Source: Alitiscatomonas aceti (lineage in GTDB: Bacteria > Bacillota > Clostridia > Lachnospirales > Lachnospiraceae). Taken from it: DNA of 64,000 bases. How positions within the stretch are numbered: position 1 is the stretch's first letter; each line of letters opens with the position of its first letter. A model generated the notes under the pieces. The model saw only the letters and a program-made list of their open reading frames with translations. It had not been told where the DNA came from and did no database searches. Made by a program: the position numbers and the translations under genes. Below, piece by piece: positions 17,146 through 26,037 of this stretch. The stretch covers positions 67,999 through 131,998 of the forward strand of contig NZ_JAOQJF010000009.1 of the NCBI RefSeq assembly GCF_025567195.1, read 5' to 3'.

Positions 17146-17280
17146 GTCTGCTTCACAGACATTATACCATGTCCTCCGGACATGGTCCCCCTCCGGGGAA
17201 TTTAAGCGCCTGGATTTCTGCGGTGAACGCAGAAACCAGATGCGCGATGTTATAATGTCTGCTTCACAGACATTATAACA
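17146..17280 (-). repeat. Dispersed palindromic repeat, copy B
   Basis: Read on the minus strand it matches the element at 6501-6620 through TAATGTCTG hairpin, CGCGCATCTGGTTTCTGCG, CAGAAATCCAGGCGCT and ATGTCCGGAGGACATGGTAT, with a few substitutions. It extends one extra hairpin (GTCTGTGAAGCAGAC). It fills most of the 17082-17437 gap between divergent genes. Confidence 0.8.
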
Positions 17281-17437
17281 TAATTTCCCGGAAGGTGTTA
17301 TGGGAATCCGTGAAAAAAAGCAACAATCCAGCCTTGTAAAGATCCGGATAGGACTGCTGCGAAAAATACATAAAGATCCATGTCCCAGCCATATTTTGTA
17401 AGGAGATCATGACGGTTTGAGAGGACATGGTGGAAAC

Positions 17438-18760
17438 GTGAAAAAAACAGGAAAACGGGCGGCCGCCCTTCTCCTATCCTGGGCGATGGCCCTGGGCGGC
17501 GGCTCTATGCCGGTGATGGCAGAAACAGTCCCAGGACGGGAAACGGTCCGGGAAGAAACGGAGGGAGGGAAGGCAGAGAGCCAGGAAAACGGCCAGACAG
17601 GGCCCCAGGGCCAGGAGACGGCCCAGCCGGGAGCTGTCCCGGAGGAGAGCGCCGGAGGGCCGCAGATCGCAGCGCCGTCAGCCCTTCTTATGGAGGCGTC
17701 TACGGGAACGGTGATCTTTGAAAAAAATGCCGACGAGCCCAGAAATCCAGCCAGCGTCACCAAGATCATGACACTGATCCTTATATTCGATGCCCTCCAG
17801 TCAGGAAAGATCCGTCTGGACGACCAGGTGGTGACCAGCGCCTACGCCAAATCCATGGGAGGCTCCCAGGTATTCCTGGAGGAGGGGGAGATGCAGACCG
17901 TGGAAACACTGATCAAGTGCATCGTCATCGCCTCCGGCAACGATGCCTCCGTGGCCATGGCGGAGTACATAGGCGGAGACGAGGGGACCTTTGTGCGGAT
18001 GATGAACGAGCGGGCCGCAGGCCTTGGCATGGAGCACACGAGGTTTGTGGACTGCTGCGGCCTTACAGATTCTCCGGATCATGTGACCACGGCCCGGGAT
18101 ATTGCCTTAATGTCCCGGGAACTGATCACAAAATATCCACAGATCATCAATTATTCTACCATATGGATGGAAAACATCACCCATGTGACGAAGCAGGGAA
18201 CAAAGGAGTTCGGCCTGTCCAACACCAACCGGCTTTTGAAGATGCCTGTGAATTTCCAGGTGACGGGCCTTAAGACCGGTTCCACCAGCATTGCCAAATA
18301 CTGTCTGTCAGCCACAGCGAAAAAAGACGGGGTGGAGCTGATCGCCGCCATCATGGCTGCGCCGGATTATAAGGTGCGGTTCCAGGATGCGGTGGCTCTT
18401 TTGAATTATGGATATGGAAACTGCCGTCTGTACCGGGATGAGGCGCCGCCGGAGCTGCCAAAGATCCAGGTGCTTGGAGGCGTCCGGGACTTTGTAAAGG
18501 CCGGGTACAGGGAAGGCTTTTCCTTCCTGGGACTCCACGGGGAGGATTTTTCCGCCATAGAGAAGGAGCTGCAGCTGGAAGGCCCGGTGGAAGCGCCGGT
18601 GGGAGAGGGAGATGTTTTCGGTTATCTGGTCTATACGCTGGATGGCGAGGAGCTGGGCCGGGTGGCCGTGACAGCAGAGGAGCCTGTGGAAAGGGCCGGA
18701 TTTCCAGACTGTCTGAAAAAGGTGTGGGGGCTGTTTTTTACCCCCACACCAGCTTGCTGA
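17438..18760 (+). CDS. D-alanyl-D-alanine carboxypeptidase (PBP5/DacF type)
   Basis: Trims the terminal D-Ala from peptidoglycan stem peptides outside the membrane. With the GTG start at 17438, the signal peptide (VKKTGKRAAALLLSWAMA) ends near residue 30. A low-complexity E/Q/G linker follows, then the S11 peptidase domain with S106-VT-K109, S166-G-N168 and K279-T-G281. A PBP5_C beta domain follows from about 330. An upstream TTG at 17417 with AAGGAG is an alternative start. The 3' end overlaps the convergent DHHW gene by 23 bases. No C-terminal amphipathic anchor is obvious; the end (VWGLFFTPTPAC) is short and hydrophobic. Confidence 0.9.
   Translation: MKKTGKRAAALLLSWAMALGGGSMPVMAETVPGRETVREETEGGKAESQENGQTGPQGQETAQPGAVPEESAGGPQIAAPSALLMEASTGTVIFEKNADEPRNPASVTKIMTLILIFDALQSGKIRLDDQVVTSAYAKSMGGSQVFLEEGEMQTVETLIKCIVIASGNDASVAMAEYIGGDEGTFVRMMNERAAGLGMEHTRFVDCCGLTDSPDHVTTARDIALMSRELITKYPQIINYSTIWMENITHVTKQGTKEFGLSNTNRLLKMPVNFQVTGLKTGSTSIAKYCLSATAKKDGVELIAAIMAAPDYKVRFQDAVALLNYGYGNCRLYRDEAPPELPKIQVLGGVRDFVKAGYREGFSFLGLHGEDFSAIEKELQLEGPVEAPVGEGDVFGYLVYTLDGEELGRVAVTAEEPVERAGFPDCLKKVWGLFFTPTPAC
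18716..18750 (-). terminator. Terminator embedded in convergent coding ends
   Basis: On the minus strand, GGTGTGGGGG, a 10-base loop, CCCCCACACC then TTTTT. The stop codon of the DHHW gene (18738-18740) lies in the loop, and the same DNA encodes the last residues of the carboxypeptidase on the other strand. Confidence 0.75.
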
Positions 18761-19904
18761 TATTCCGGTCCTTTAAGAATCCAGGGATCTGGTACAGGAC
18801 GAGGACATCGGTGATCTCCTGCTCCTGGATCAGGTCCCCGAGCCTTCCATTATAATACCGGAGATCGATCATAAGGGTCTCCGGGAAATGGAGAGCTGCA
18901 AAGGGGGCGAAGCAGTGGGCGTAGGAGTCCTTGATAATAAGAAGCTTCCCGCCGCTGTCCGCCTGGGGATTTACGATCCTTGTGAGACCATGGTTCCCGT
19001 CCAGGAACACCCGGTATTTATCCCGGGTCTTTAAAGCCTCCATAGAGTAAAGACTGTGGACAGGCTCCTGGCTTTCATCATAAAATACGCTCCATTCCGG
19101 CTCCTGGATGGGCCTGTAAAGCTCGATGGAGTCAGGCTTTACAGGAACGTTGAGCTTGGAGTGGATGGTGCCCAGAAAGTCCTCCGAAACGGTTTCCACA
19201 GAAAAACCGGAAGGCTCCAGGGACGTGAGGCCGGAAGCAGAAGCCCAGGCCTGGTAGGCCGTATAGGCCCCGGAGGCAGTCCAGTGATGGTCTGTCCTGT
19301 AATAAAGGGGGCGGTCCGGTCCGTCGGCTTCTTCCTGTAAAAGGGCGTCCCTTACGGGCACAAGCATGGAGGACAGCCCGGCTTTTTCCAGGAAATCCGT
19401 GGCCGCCGCCTGGGAAAAGGGGGAGGCAGAGGCCGGGAGCTTTTCTGTGAGGATCTCAGAGGCCGTGGGGGCCAGAAGCACCTTCACATGACCGTCTCCC
19501 AGAAGCGCCTCCTGGCGGAGGGCAAAGGCCGCCAGGGCGTCCAGGTTTTTCTTTGAGAGCTCCGGATCCATGTCCTCGGCATAAAAGGCCTCGATGAGAT
19601 AGCCGTCCTTTCCAAGAAAGACGCCGTTGATCTCCTTTTTTAACTGGATTTTTTCGGCAGCCGTCTTAAAGCCGATCCAGGAATCCCGGAAAGGGAACTG
19701 GTCGCTTAAATAAATTTCATAATCAGAACCGAATTTTCCGCTCTTTACGGCCTCCCAGGTAAGGGCCGGCCGTTTTGCCAGGTAGCGGTTTTCCGTTTCA
19801 GAAAACGTCCGTCGGGGCATGAAAACGGAAAGGGCCGCGCCCAGTCCCAGAAAGGCGCAGAAAAGCCCGGTCATCACAGCCGGATAGGAAATATTTTTTT
19901 TCAT
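18738..19904 (-). CDS. DHHW protein (AlgX/AlgJ-like SGNH acyl-transfer partner)
   Basis: 388-residue protein with one N-terminal membrane helix (about 8-28) and an extracytoplasmic SGNH/AlgX-like domain. It shows the name-giving YYRTDHHWTASGAY motif, a KDSYAH segment and LTRIVNPQ. Such proteins pair with MBOAT acyltransferases and complete O-acetylation of exported polysaccharides. It follows the MBOAT gene by 18 bases in the same operon. The polymer modified is unknown. Confidence 0.88.
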   Translation of the reverse strand: MKKNISYPAVMTGLFCAFLGLGAALSVFMPRRTFSETENRYLAKRPALTWEAVKSGKFGSDYEIYLSDQFPFRDSWIGFKTAAEKIQLKKEINGVFLGKDGYLIEAFYAEDMDPELSKKNLDALAAFALRQEALLGDGHVKVLLAPTASEILTEKLPASASPFSQAAATDFLEKAGLSSMLVPVRDALLQEEADGPDRPLYYRTDHHWTASGAYTAYQAWASASGLTSLEPSGFSVETVSEDFLGTIHSKLNVPVKPDSIELYRPIQEPEWSVFYDESQEPVHSLYSMEALKTRDKYRVFLDGNHGLTRIVNPQADSGGKLLIIKDSYAHCFAPFAALHFPETLMIDLRYYNGRLGDLIQEQEITDVLVLYQIPGFLKDRNISKLVWG

Positions 19905-19922
19905 GGCTTCTCCCTTTCTGTA

Positions 19923-21317
19923 CTAAAAGCGGAAATATAAAAACGGGTTATAGGTTGCGTTTACCAGGTAAGCCACGGAGAGGAGCAGTACCAGGCCCAG
20001 GAACAGAGGTTCCGGGACACGGTCTTTCCATCTCCCGGCAGCCCTGGCCGGCAGGGGGGTGGAGCCCAGGGCGCAGGCGGCCAGAAGGACCAGATTTCCG
20101 GAAAGCAGGAATATGGTCCGCTCATTACAGAGGGAGAGCCCGGCGGCTCCGGTCATCTGAAGGAGGTACTGGAACCCTTGTCCCATGTCCTCAAAGGCGA
20201 ACAGCACCCAGCCAAGGAGCACCAGAAGAAAAGCATAGGTGCACTGGAGCAGGGAGGGGAGCTTTTTTAAATATTTCATCAGTACAAACTTTTCTAATAA
20301 AAGAAGCAGTCCGAAATAAATACCCCATAACAGGAAGTTTACGCTGGCGCCATGCCAGATCCCTGTTAAAAGCCATACGACCAGGATGTTCCGTACCTGG
20401 AGAAGGCCGCCCTTCCGGTTGCCGCCCAGGGGGATGTACACGTATTCCTTAAACCAGGTGCCCAGGGAAATATGCCATCGCCGCCAGAATTCCGTAATAC
20501 TTTTTGAAATATACGGATAATTAAAGTTTTCCGGAAAATGAAAGCCCAGCATGTGGCCCATGCCCACGGCCATATCGGAATAACCGGAAAAGTCGAAATA
20601 GATCTGGAAGGCAAAGGCCAGGATCCCCATCCATACCATAAGGACGCTGCGGTCCGCAGGAAGGATGGCCGTGATCTCCGTCCACAGGGCGCCGGCCTGA
20701 TTGGCCAGCAGGACCTTTTTTCCCAGGCCCACCACGAAACGGCGGATCCCCAGGGAAAAACGCTCAAGGCTTTCGGTCCGGGTGTTCAGCTCCGCGGCAA
20801 TGTCCTGGTAGCGGACAATGGGGCCGGCAATGAGCTGGGGGAACATGGACACATAGGCTCCGAAGCTTATGATATTGTTCTGGACCGGAGCCTCGCCCCG
20901 GTATACGTCGATGGTGTAGGACATGGTCTGGAACGTATAAAAGGAGATCCCAATGGGAAGGGCCAGGCCCAGGAGAGGGATCCCGCTTCCGGTGAGGCTG
21001 TTGATGGAACGGATGAAAAAGTCCGTATATTTAAAGATCACCAGAAGGGCCAGATTGATGAACGCAGAGGAGGCTACCGTCATCCTGGCGGCTTTCCGGT
21101 TTCCGCGCTCTAAAAAGCGGCCCACCAGCTTTCCATGGAAAAAGTCCACCAGCGTGGAAAAAAGGAGGAGCGAGATATACACAGGCTCCCCCCATCCATA
21201 GAAGATCAGGCTCCCTATAAATAATACTCCGTTCCGCAGCTTCCTGGGAACCAGAAAATAGAGGGCCAGGAACAGCGGCAGAAAACGGAATAAAAATAAG
21301 AGACTGGAAAAGACCAT
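19923..21317 (-). CDS. MBOAT-family O-acyltransferase (AlgI/DltB-like)
   Basis: 464-residue polytopic membrane enzyme, about 11 helices. It contains SFYTFQTMSYTIDVYRG, PQLIAGPIVRY, FDFSGYSDMAVGMGHMLGF, the FWRRWHISLGTWFKEYVYIP motif and the catalytic-His segment LLTGIWHGASVNFLLWG. All are diagnostic for AlgI/PatA-type acyltransferases, which move acyl groups across the membrane. It lies between DUF4358 and DHHW genes with tight spacing, a recurrent clostridial trio. Confidence 0.92.
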   Translation of the reverse strand: MVFSSLLFLFRFLPLFLALYFLVPRKLRNGVLFIGSLIFYGWGEPVYISLLLFSTLVDFFHGKLVGRFLERGNRKAARMTVASSAFINLALLVIFKYTDFFIRSINSLTGSGIPLLGLALPIGISFYTFQTMSYTIDVYRGEAPVQNNIISFGAYVSMFPQLIAGPIVRYQDIAAELNTRTESLERFSLGIRRFVVGLGKKVLLANQAGALWTEITAILPADRSVLMVWMGILAFAFQIYFDFSGYSDMAVGMGHMLGFHFPENFNYPYISKSITEFWRRWHISLGTWFKEYVYIPLGGNRKGGLLQVRNILVVWLLTGIWHGASVNFLLWGIYFGLLLLLEKFVLMKYLKKLPSLLQCTYAFLLVLLGWVLFAFEDMGQGFQYLLQMTGAAGLSLCNERTIFLLSGNLVLLAACALGSTPLPARAAGRWKDRVPEPLFLGLVLLLSVAYLVNATYNPFLYFRF

Positions 21318-21320
21318 GGC

Positions 21321-21902
21321 TTATTTAAAGAAGCCGTCGATCACGTCAATGGCGATCTTGTTATTTTCCTCTGCGGATTTTAAGGCTGCCTCATCGCCCT
21401 GTTCCATGGCCGCGTCATCGGGTCCTCCTAACATCACGAAGAATACGTAATCGCCGTGGCGCACCACCTGGGAGGCCTGGATCTTGGAAACGTTCATGGG
21501 ATACTGCATGGTATCGCCCACCAGACGCTCTCTGTATTCGGTCAGGGCCTTCTCCACATCGTCACCCTTTCCCTCCTTTGCCTTCACTCCGATGAAGGTC
21601 TCCACGAAGGTGCTGATCATGGGCATCTCGGCTACATAGGATTCGCACAGCTCCGGAGAAAGGCCGATGACGTCGTTTAACATCTGGTCGTCCATGGGAG
21701 TGTTGGGGATGTAGCCCTCTCCATAGGCTTCTTTGATCTTATTTAAAACGTTGTCCAGGGATACGTTTACCGCGGCCTCGGTCTCCTGGCCGGCAGGCTC
21801 CTTGCCGGCAGAAGAGCTGGAGCAGCCTGTAAGGGAAGCAAAGGCCAGAGAAGCGGCCATGATAACTGCGGTCAACTGTTTTTTCTGTGTAAATTTTTTC
21901 AT
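21321..21902 (-). CDS. DUF4358 lipoprotein
   Basis: 193 residues with lipoprotein signal (ASLAFASLTGCSSSSAG) and a DUF4358-type domain (LDNVLNKIKEAYGEGYIPN ... VSKIQASQVVRHGDYVFFVMLGG). The ATG at 21902 is preferred: AAGGAGGA lies 10 bases upstream, whereas the earlier in-frame ATG overlaps that very site. First gene of the DUF4358-MBOAT-DHHW operon. Its biochemical role is unknown; the co-location implies a part in surface polymer acylation. Confidence 0.82.
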   Translation of the reverse strand: MKKFTQKKQLTAVIMAASLAFASLTGCSSSSAGKEPAGQETEAAVNVSLDNVLNKIKEAYGEGYIPNTPMDDQMLNDVIGLSPELCESYVAEMPMISTFVETFIGVKAKEGKGDDVEKALTEYRERLVGDTMQYPMNVSKIQASQVVRHGDYVFFVMLGGPDDAAMEQGDEAALKSAEENNKIAIDVIDGFFK

Positions 21903-21949
21903 AAATTCAAAATCCTCCTTCAAATGCCATAATGAGTGGTGATATGGCC

Positions 21950-21978
21950 ATTATAAGGGAGGACAGAAGAAAAAGCAA
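21950..21978 (-). promoter_or_regulatory. Promoter of the DUF4358-MBOAT-DHHW operon
   Basis: Minus strand TTGCTT, 17-bp spacer, TATAAT, about 48 bases before the start codon. Confidence 0.75.
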
Positions 21979-22087
21979 TTTACAAATATATGAATAAGGT
22001 CTTACGAAATATGGTCGGCGGAGTGGGAAAACGGCGCGGGAGCCAGCATAGCCGCTGTCTCCCAAAGGTTAAGAAGATAAATCGTTT

Positions 22088-23083
22088 CTATTCTTTCACC
22101 GCCGCCCTGGCAAAGTCTGTGACTACCAGGTCTTCATAAGGCACTCTGGCTGGAAGCTCTCCGGCTTCTTCCAGGATATTCTGGAGAAGATCAAAGCTTT
22201 CCTTTTCAAAGACCGTATCGGTCTTCCAGGTATCCTGGGCCTTATACCGCTCCACAATGGCTGTCAGGGCGGCCTTGTCTGTTTCTTTAAACTGGGGTTT
22301 TATGGTTTTTGCGATTTCTGCGGATGTGTGGGAATTGACGTACTCCAGTCCCTTCTGGATGGCATTTGTGAATTTCTGTATGATTTCCGGATTTTTTTCA
22401 ATATAGCTTTTCTTTGCACAATATGCCGTGTAGGGCACATAGCCGGAGCTTTCTCCCAGGGAGGCCGCCACATGGCCGTTTCCTTCCAGCTCCAGGGCGG
22501 TGGCGAAGGGCTCGAACTCCACGGTGTAGTCTGCGTCGTTACTGGTAAAGGCAGCGGCAGTGAGGCCGAAGTTTATGCTCTGGTCGATGGAAAGATCTGT
22601 CTTCGGGTCGATGCCGTTCTTTTTTAAGATGTATTCAAAGACCATCTGGGGCATGCCGCCTGCCCTTCCTCCCAGGACCTTTTTCCCTTTTAAGTTTTCC
22701 CATTGGAAATCCGGCTCCGGTTCCCGACCCACCAGGAAGTTTCCGGCCCTCTGGGTCAGCTGGGCAAAGTTTACGGCGTAGTCGGCTTCTCCGTTGGCAT
22801 AGGTATAGACGGAGGCTTCGGATCCCATGAAGCCGATGTCGGCTTCTCCGGATACCAGAGCCGTCATGACCTTATCGGCTCCGCCTCCGTTGACCAGGGT
22901 CACGTCCAGTCCCTCTTCATCAAAATATCCCAGCTCAATGGCGGCGTACTGGGGCGCATAGAAGATGGAATGGGCCACTTCGTTTAAGGTGATGGGCGTT
23001 TTGCCGGATGCGTTTTTCTGGCAGCCGGTGGCTGTGGCAAGGACCAGACATCCTGCCAGGATCCCGCAGACGATTTTTTTCAT
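22088..23083 (-). CDS. NMT1/SsuA-type ABC substrate-binding lipoprotein (orphan)
   Basis: 331 residues: lipoprotein signal with LATATGC lipobox near residue 21, then an NMT1/THI5-like fold (NEVAHSIFYAPQYAAIELGYFDEEGLDV, SGEADIGFMGSEASV, GGRAGGMPQMVFEYILKKNGID, NDADYTVEFEPFATALE). This class binds sulfonates, nitrate, pyrimidine precursors or similar small ligands. No ATPase or permease gene lies next to it, so it must share a transporter encoded elsewhere. The ligand cannot be told from sequence. GGGAGGG precedes the ATG. Confidence 0.85.
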   Translation of the reverse strand: MKKIVCGILAGCLVLATATGCQKNASGKTPITLNEVAHSIFYAPQYAAIELGYFDEEGLDVTLVNGGGADKVMTALVSGEADIGFMGSEASVYTYANGEADYAVNFAQLTQRAGNFLVGREPEPDFQWENLKGKKVLGGRAGGMPQMVFEYILKKNGIDPKTDLSIDQSINFGLTAAAFTSNDADYTVEFEPFATALELEGNGHVAASLGESSGYVPYTAYCAKKSYIEKNPEIIQKFTNAIQKGLEYVNSHTSAEIAKTIKPQFKETDKAALTAIVERYKAQDTWKTDTVFEKESFDLLQNILEEAGELPARVPYEDLVVTDFARAAVKE

Positions 23084-23220
23084 GATTTCCCTCCCGGAAA
23101 AATGCTATGGTTTATTGTATGGGATCTTCCTGTCCAGGGTTCCGGCGGGGAGAGGGGATGCTGTGGAACGCCGGCTTTTGGGAGTGGAGGCTCCATTTCC
23201 GGCAGATGGAACAGATATGA

Positions 23221-23264
23221 GAAAAACTGGGCATTTTCAAGGAAGCTTCCCGGAAAATGCCCAG
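23221..23264 (-). terminator. Terminator of the metal P-type ATPase gene
   Basis: Stem CTGGGCATTTTC / GAAAATGCCCAG with inner GGAAGCTTCC, followed on the minus strand by TTTTTCTC, 26 bases past the stop. Confidence 0.8.
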
Positions 23265-23289
23265 ATGAAATGAAGTTTAAATTTTTACA

Positions 23290-25992
23290 TCAGTTTTTCT
23301 TATATAATACCCGGATGGAATTTAACACGCAGAGCATGGCCACGCCGGAATCGGCAAATACGGCCATCCACATGGAGGCAAAGCCTGCCAGCCCCAGGAT
23401 CATGACCAGGACCTTCACGGCCAGGGCGAAGACCACGTTCTGGGTGGCGATGGCCCCGGTCTTTTTTGCAATGCGGATGGATTCGGGAATGGCTTCCATG
23501 CTGGAGGTCATGTAGACCACGTCGGCGGCCTCGATGGCTGCGTCAGCTCCGCTGCCCATGGCGGCGCCCACGTCGGCTCCTGCCAGCACCGGCGCGTCGT
23601 TGATGCCGTCGCCTACGAACATGGCGTTTCCGGCTTCCTTCCGGAGATTCTGTAAAAGATCCAGCTTATCGCCGGGAAGGAGCTTTGCATATACCCGGTC
23701 GATGCCGGTGGAGGAGGCCACGGCGTTTGCAGCGGCTTCGCTGTCTCCGGTGAGCATGGCCGTCTGGATCCCCATTTTCTTAAGGGATGCGATGGCAGCG
23801 GACGCCTCCGGTTTTATGGTATCGGAAATGGAAATGGAGCCGGCATATACGCCGTCCTTTGCCAGCAGGACCATGGTGGAGCCGGAGTCTTCCTTAAATC
23901 CGGCAAGATCCACCTGGTTTTCCTCCAGAAGTTTCCGGTTTCCGCAGAGGAGCACGCCTGCAGAGGTGACGGCACGGATCCCCTTTCCCGGGATCTCAGC
24001 CAGGTCTCTGGGCGTTTCCTCGGAAAGGGACTGGTCTCTGGCAGCCGCCAGAATGCTGATGCCGATGGGATGGGTGGAGGCGGTCTCACAGGCAGCGGCC
24101 AGGGCCAGGAGCTCTTCTTTTTTCATGGAGCCGGAGGGAGATACGGTCTGTACCACGAAGTTTCCTTTGGTGATGGTTCCGGTCTTATCCATGACCACGA
24201 CCTTTACATTCTTTAAGGCCTCCAGAGCGATCCCGCCTTTAAAAAGGATCCCCTTTCTGGATCCGGCTCCGATGCCGGAGAAGAAGGATAGGGGAACGCT
24301 TAAGACCAGGGCACAGGGACAGCTGATGACAAGGAAGGTCAGGGCTGTGTAGACCCAGTGGTTCCAGTCTCCTGTAAAGAGAGACGGGAGGATGGCGGTG
24401 GCGGCAGCCAGGGCTACTACCACAGGGGTGTAGATCCGGGCGAATTTGGTGATGAACCGTTCCACCTGGGGCTTCTGGGCGGCGGCATTTTCCACAGAAT
24501 CCAGGATCCTGGTGACCATGGATTCAGAAAGCTCTTTTTCCACCCGGAGCTTTAAGAGGCCGGAGGTGTTGACACAGCCGGATAAAACGGAACTGCCCTC
24601 TCTGACGGCCACCGGAACCGGCTCGCCGGTGATGGGGGAGGTATCCAGACGGCTTTCTCCCTCAACGATCACACCGTCCAGGGGGATCCGGTCGCCGGGG
24701 CGTACCTGGATCACCTGGCCGATGCGGGCAGACTCGGCAGGGATCTCCCGGATGGAGCCGCCTTCGTCCAGGAGCACGGTTTCCGGACGGAGATCCACAG
24801 CGTCCATGATCTGGCTGCGGCTCTTTTCCACAGCCCGGTGCTCAAAGGCCTCGCCGATGCGGTAAAACAGCATTACGCCCACGGCTTCTCCGTATTCCCG
24901 GATCACAAAGGCTCCCAGGGTCGCCAGGCTCATAAGGAAGTTTTCATCCATGACATGGCCGGTCTTCATGTTTTTAAGGGCGGTAAAAAGCACGTCCTTC
25001 CCCAGGATCAGGTAAGCGATCACAAAGCAGACAATGGAGACGCCGGGCATGGGGCCGGCGAGAAGAGAACCGGCGATGAACAGTCCGGCTCCGGCCAGGA
25101 TCTCAGGAAGATCGCTGGAATGCTTCTCATTATGAACGTCTTTCTGACGTTTTCCCTCCTCCCGGACCGTGATCCGGGTACCGGGCTCGATCTTATCGGC
25201 GATCTCCTGCATTTTGGGAAGGAGGGCCGTACCGGCAGAGGAATAGACCCGGAGCTGCCTGGTGGCAAAGGTGAGGACGGCGTCGTCCACCTCCGGGAGC
25301 TCCTTTATTTTCGCCTCGATCTTGGCGGAGCAGTTGGCGCAGTCGATATTTTCCAGGTTGTAGACCACATACGGGGCCTTGGGATTTCTGGATCTGACTT
25401 CGATCACTGTGCCGGGCTCGATCTTATCAGCGATCTCCTGCATTTTGGGAAGGAGAGCCGTGCCGGCGGAGGAGTAGACCCGGAGCTGTCTGGTAGCAAA
25501 GGTGAGGACGGCGTCGTCCACCTCCGGGAGCTCCTTTATTTTCGCTTCGATCTTGGCAGAGCAGTTGGCGCAGTCAATGTTTTTCATCACATAGACCGTA
25601 CAGGGGGAGCCTGGGGCATTGTGGTGTCCATGGCTGTGGGAGTGCTCGTGGGAATGTCCGTGTTCGTGGCTGTGTTCATGTCCGCAGCCGCAGGAGCACT
25701 GTCCGTCATGGGAGTGCTCGTGAGAATGTTCATGGGAATGTCCATGTTCGTGGCTGTGTTCATGTCCGCAGCCGCAGGAGCAATGCCCGTCGTGGGAGTG
25801 CTCGTGGGAATGTCCGTGTTCGTGGCTGTGCTCATGTCCGCAGGAGCATTGCTCGTCATGGGAATGCTCATGACTATGCTCATGGGAATGTTCCTGCTCA
25901 TGTACGTGCTCGTGGCCGCAGCCGCACCCCTCATGGCCGCAGCTGTTTTCTGCAGGATCTTCCGGTCCGTGCAGATGTTTGTTCTCTTCCAT
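23290..25992 (-). CDS. Zn/Cd/Pb-type P1B ATPase with His-rich head and twin HMA domains
   Basis: 900-residue metal exporter. The first ~130 residues are almost all His/Glu/Cys/Ser repeats (HEHSHEHGHSHEHS with CSCGCGHEH units). Two HMA domains follow (about 131-205 and 208-283), each with IDCANCSAK, and they are nearly identical for about 60 residues. The core shows CPC at 558-560 in the metal-transporting helix, the phosphorylation motif D602-KTGT and GDGINDAP near the end. CPC without CopA-type HMA sequences fits Zn/Cd export. Most relatives have one HMA domain and are 620-750 residues long. An ArsR/SmtB-type operator covers its promoter. Confidence 0.93.
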   Translation of the reverse strand: MEENKHLHGPEDPAENSCGHEGCGCGHEHVHEQEHSHEHSHEHSHDEQCSCGHEHSHEHGHSHEHSHDGHCSCGCGHEHSHEHGHSHEHSHEHSHDGQCSCGCGHEHSHEHGHSHEHSHSHGHHNAPGSPCTVYVMKNIDCANCSAKIEAKIKELPEVDDAVLTFATRQLRVYSSAGTALLPKMQEIADKIEPGTVIEVRSRNPKAPYVVYNLENIDCANCSAKIEAKIKELPEVDDAVLTFATRQLRVYSSAGTALLPKMQEIADKIEPGTRITVREEGKRQKDVHNEKHSSDLPEILAGAGLFIAGSLLAGPMPGVSIVCFVIAYLILGKDVLFTALKNMKTGHVMDENFLMSLATLGAFVIREYGEAVGVMLFYRIGEAFEHRAVEKSRSQIMDAVDLRPETVLLDEGGSIREIPAESARIGQVIQVRPGDRIPLDGVIVEGESRLDTSPITGEPVPVAVREGSSVLSGCVNTSGLLKLRVEKELSESMVTRILDSVENAAAQKPQVERFITKFARIYTPVVVALAAATAILPSLFTGDWNHWVYTALTFLVISCPCALVLSVPLSFFSGIGAGSRKGILFKGGIALEALKNVKVVVMDKTGTITKGNFVVQTVSPSGSMKKEELLALAAACETASTHPIGISILAAARDQSLSEETPRDLAEIPGKGIRAVTSAGVLLCGNRKLLEENQVDLAGFKEDSGSTMVLLAKDGVYAGSISISDTIKPEASAAIASLKKMGIQTAMLTGDSEAAANAVASSTGIDRVYAKLLPGDKLDLLQNLRKEAGNAMFVGDGINDAPVLAGADVGAAMGSGADAAIEAADVVYMTSSMEAIPESIRIAKKTGAIATQNVVFALAVKVLVMILGLAGFASMWMAVFADSGVAMLCVLNSIRVLYKKN
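25181..25586 (-). repeat. Direct repeat encoding duplicated HMA domain
   Basis: Two copies of about 175 bp (25181-25355 and 25412-25586), offset 231 bp (77 codons), differing at only a few bases, mostly silent. They indicate recent duplication or ongoing gene conversion. Confidence 0.85.
25595..25950 (-). repeat. In-frame His/Cys repeat block of the P-type ATPase
   Basis: Imperfect repeats encoding HEHSHEHGHSHEHSHDG plus CSCGCG, at least three long units. The pattern is coding (minus strand) and explains the apparent long open frame on the plus strand. Confidence 0.75.
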
Positions 25993-26037
25993 AATTATGC
26001 CCTCCGGATGTCTTTTTTTAGATTAGTCAGGATCAAC

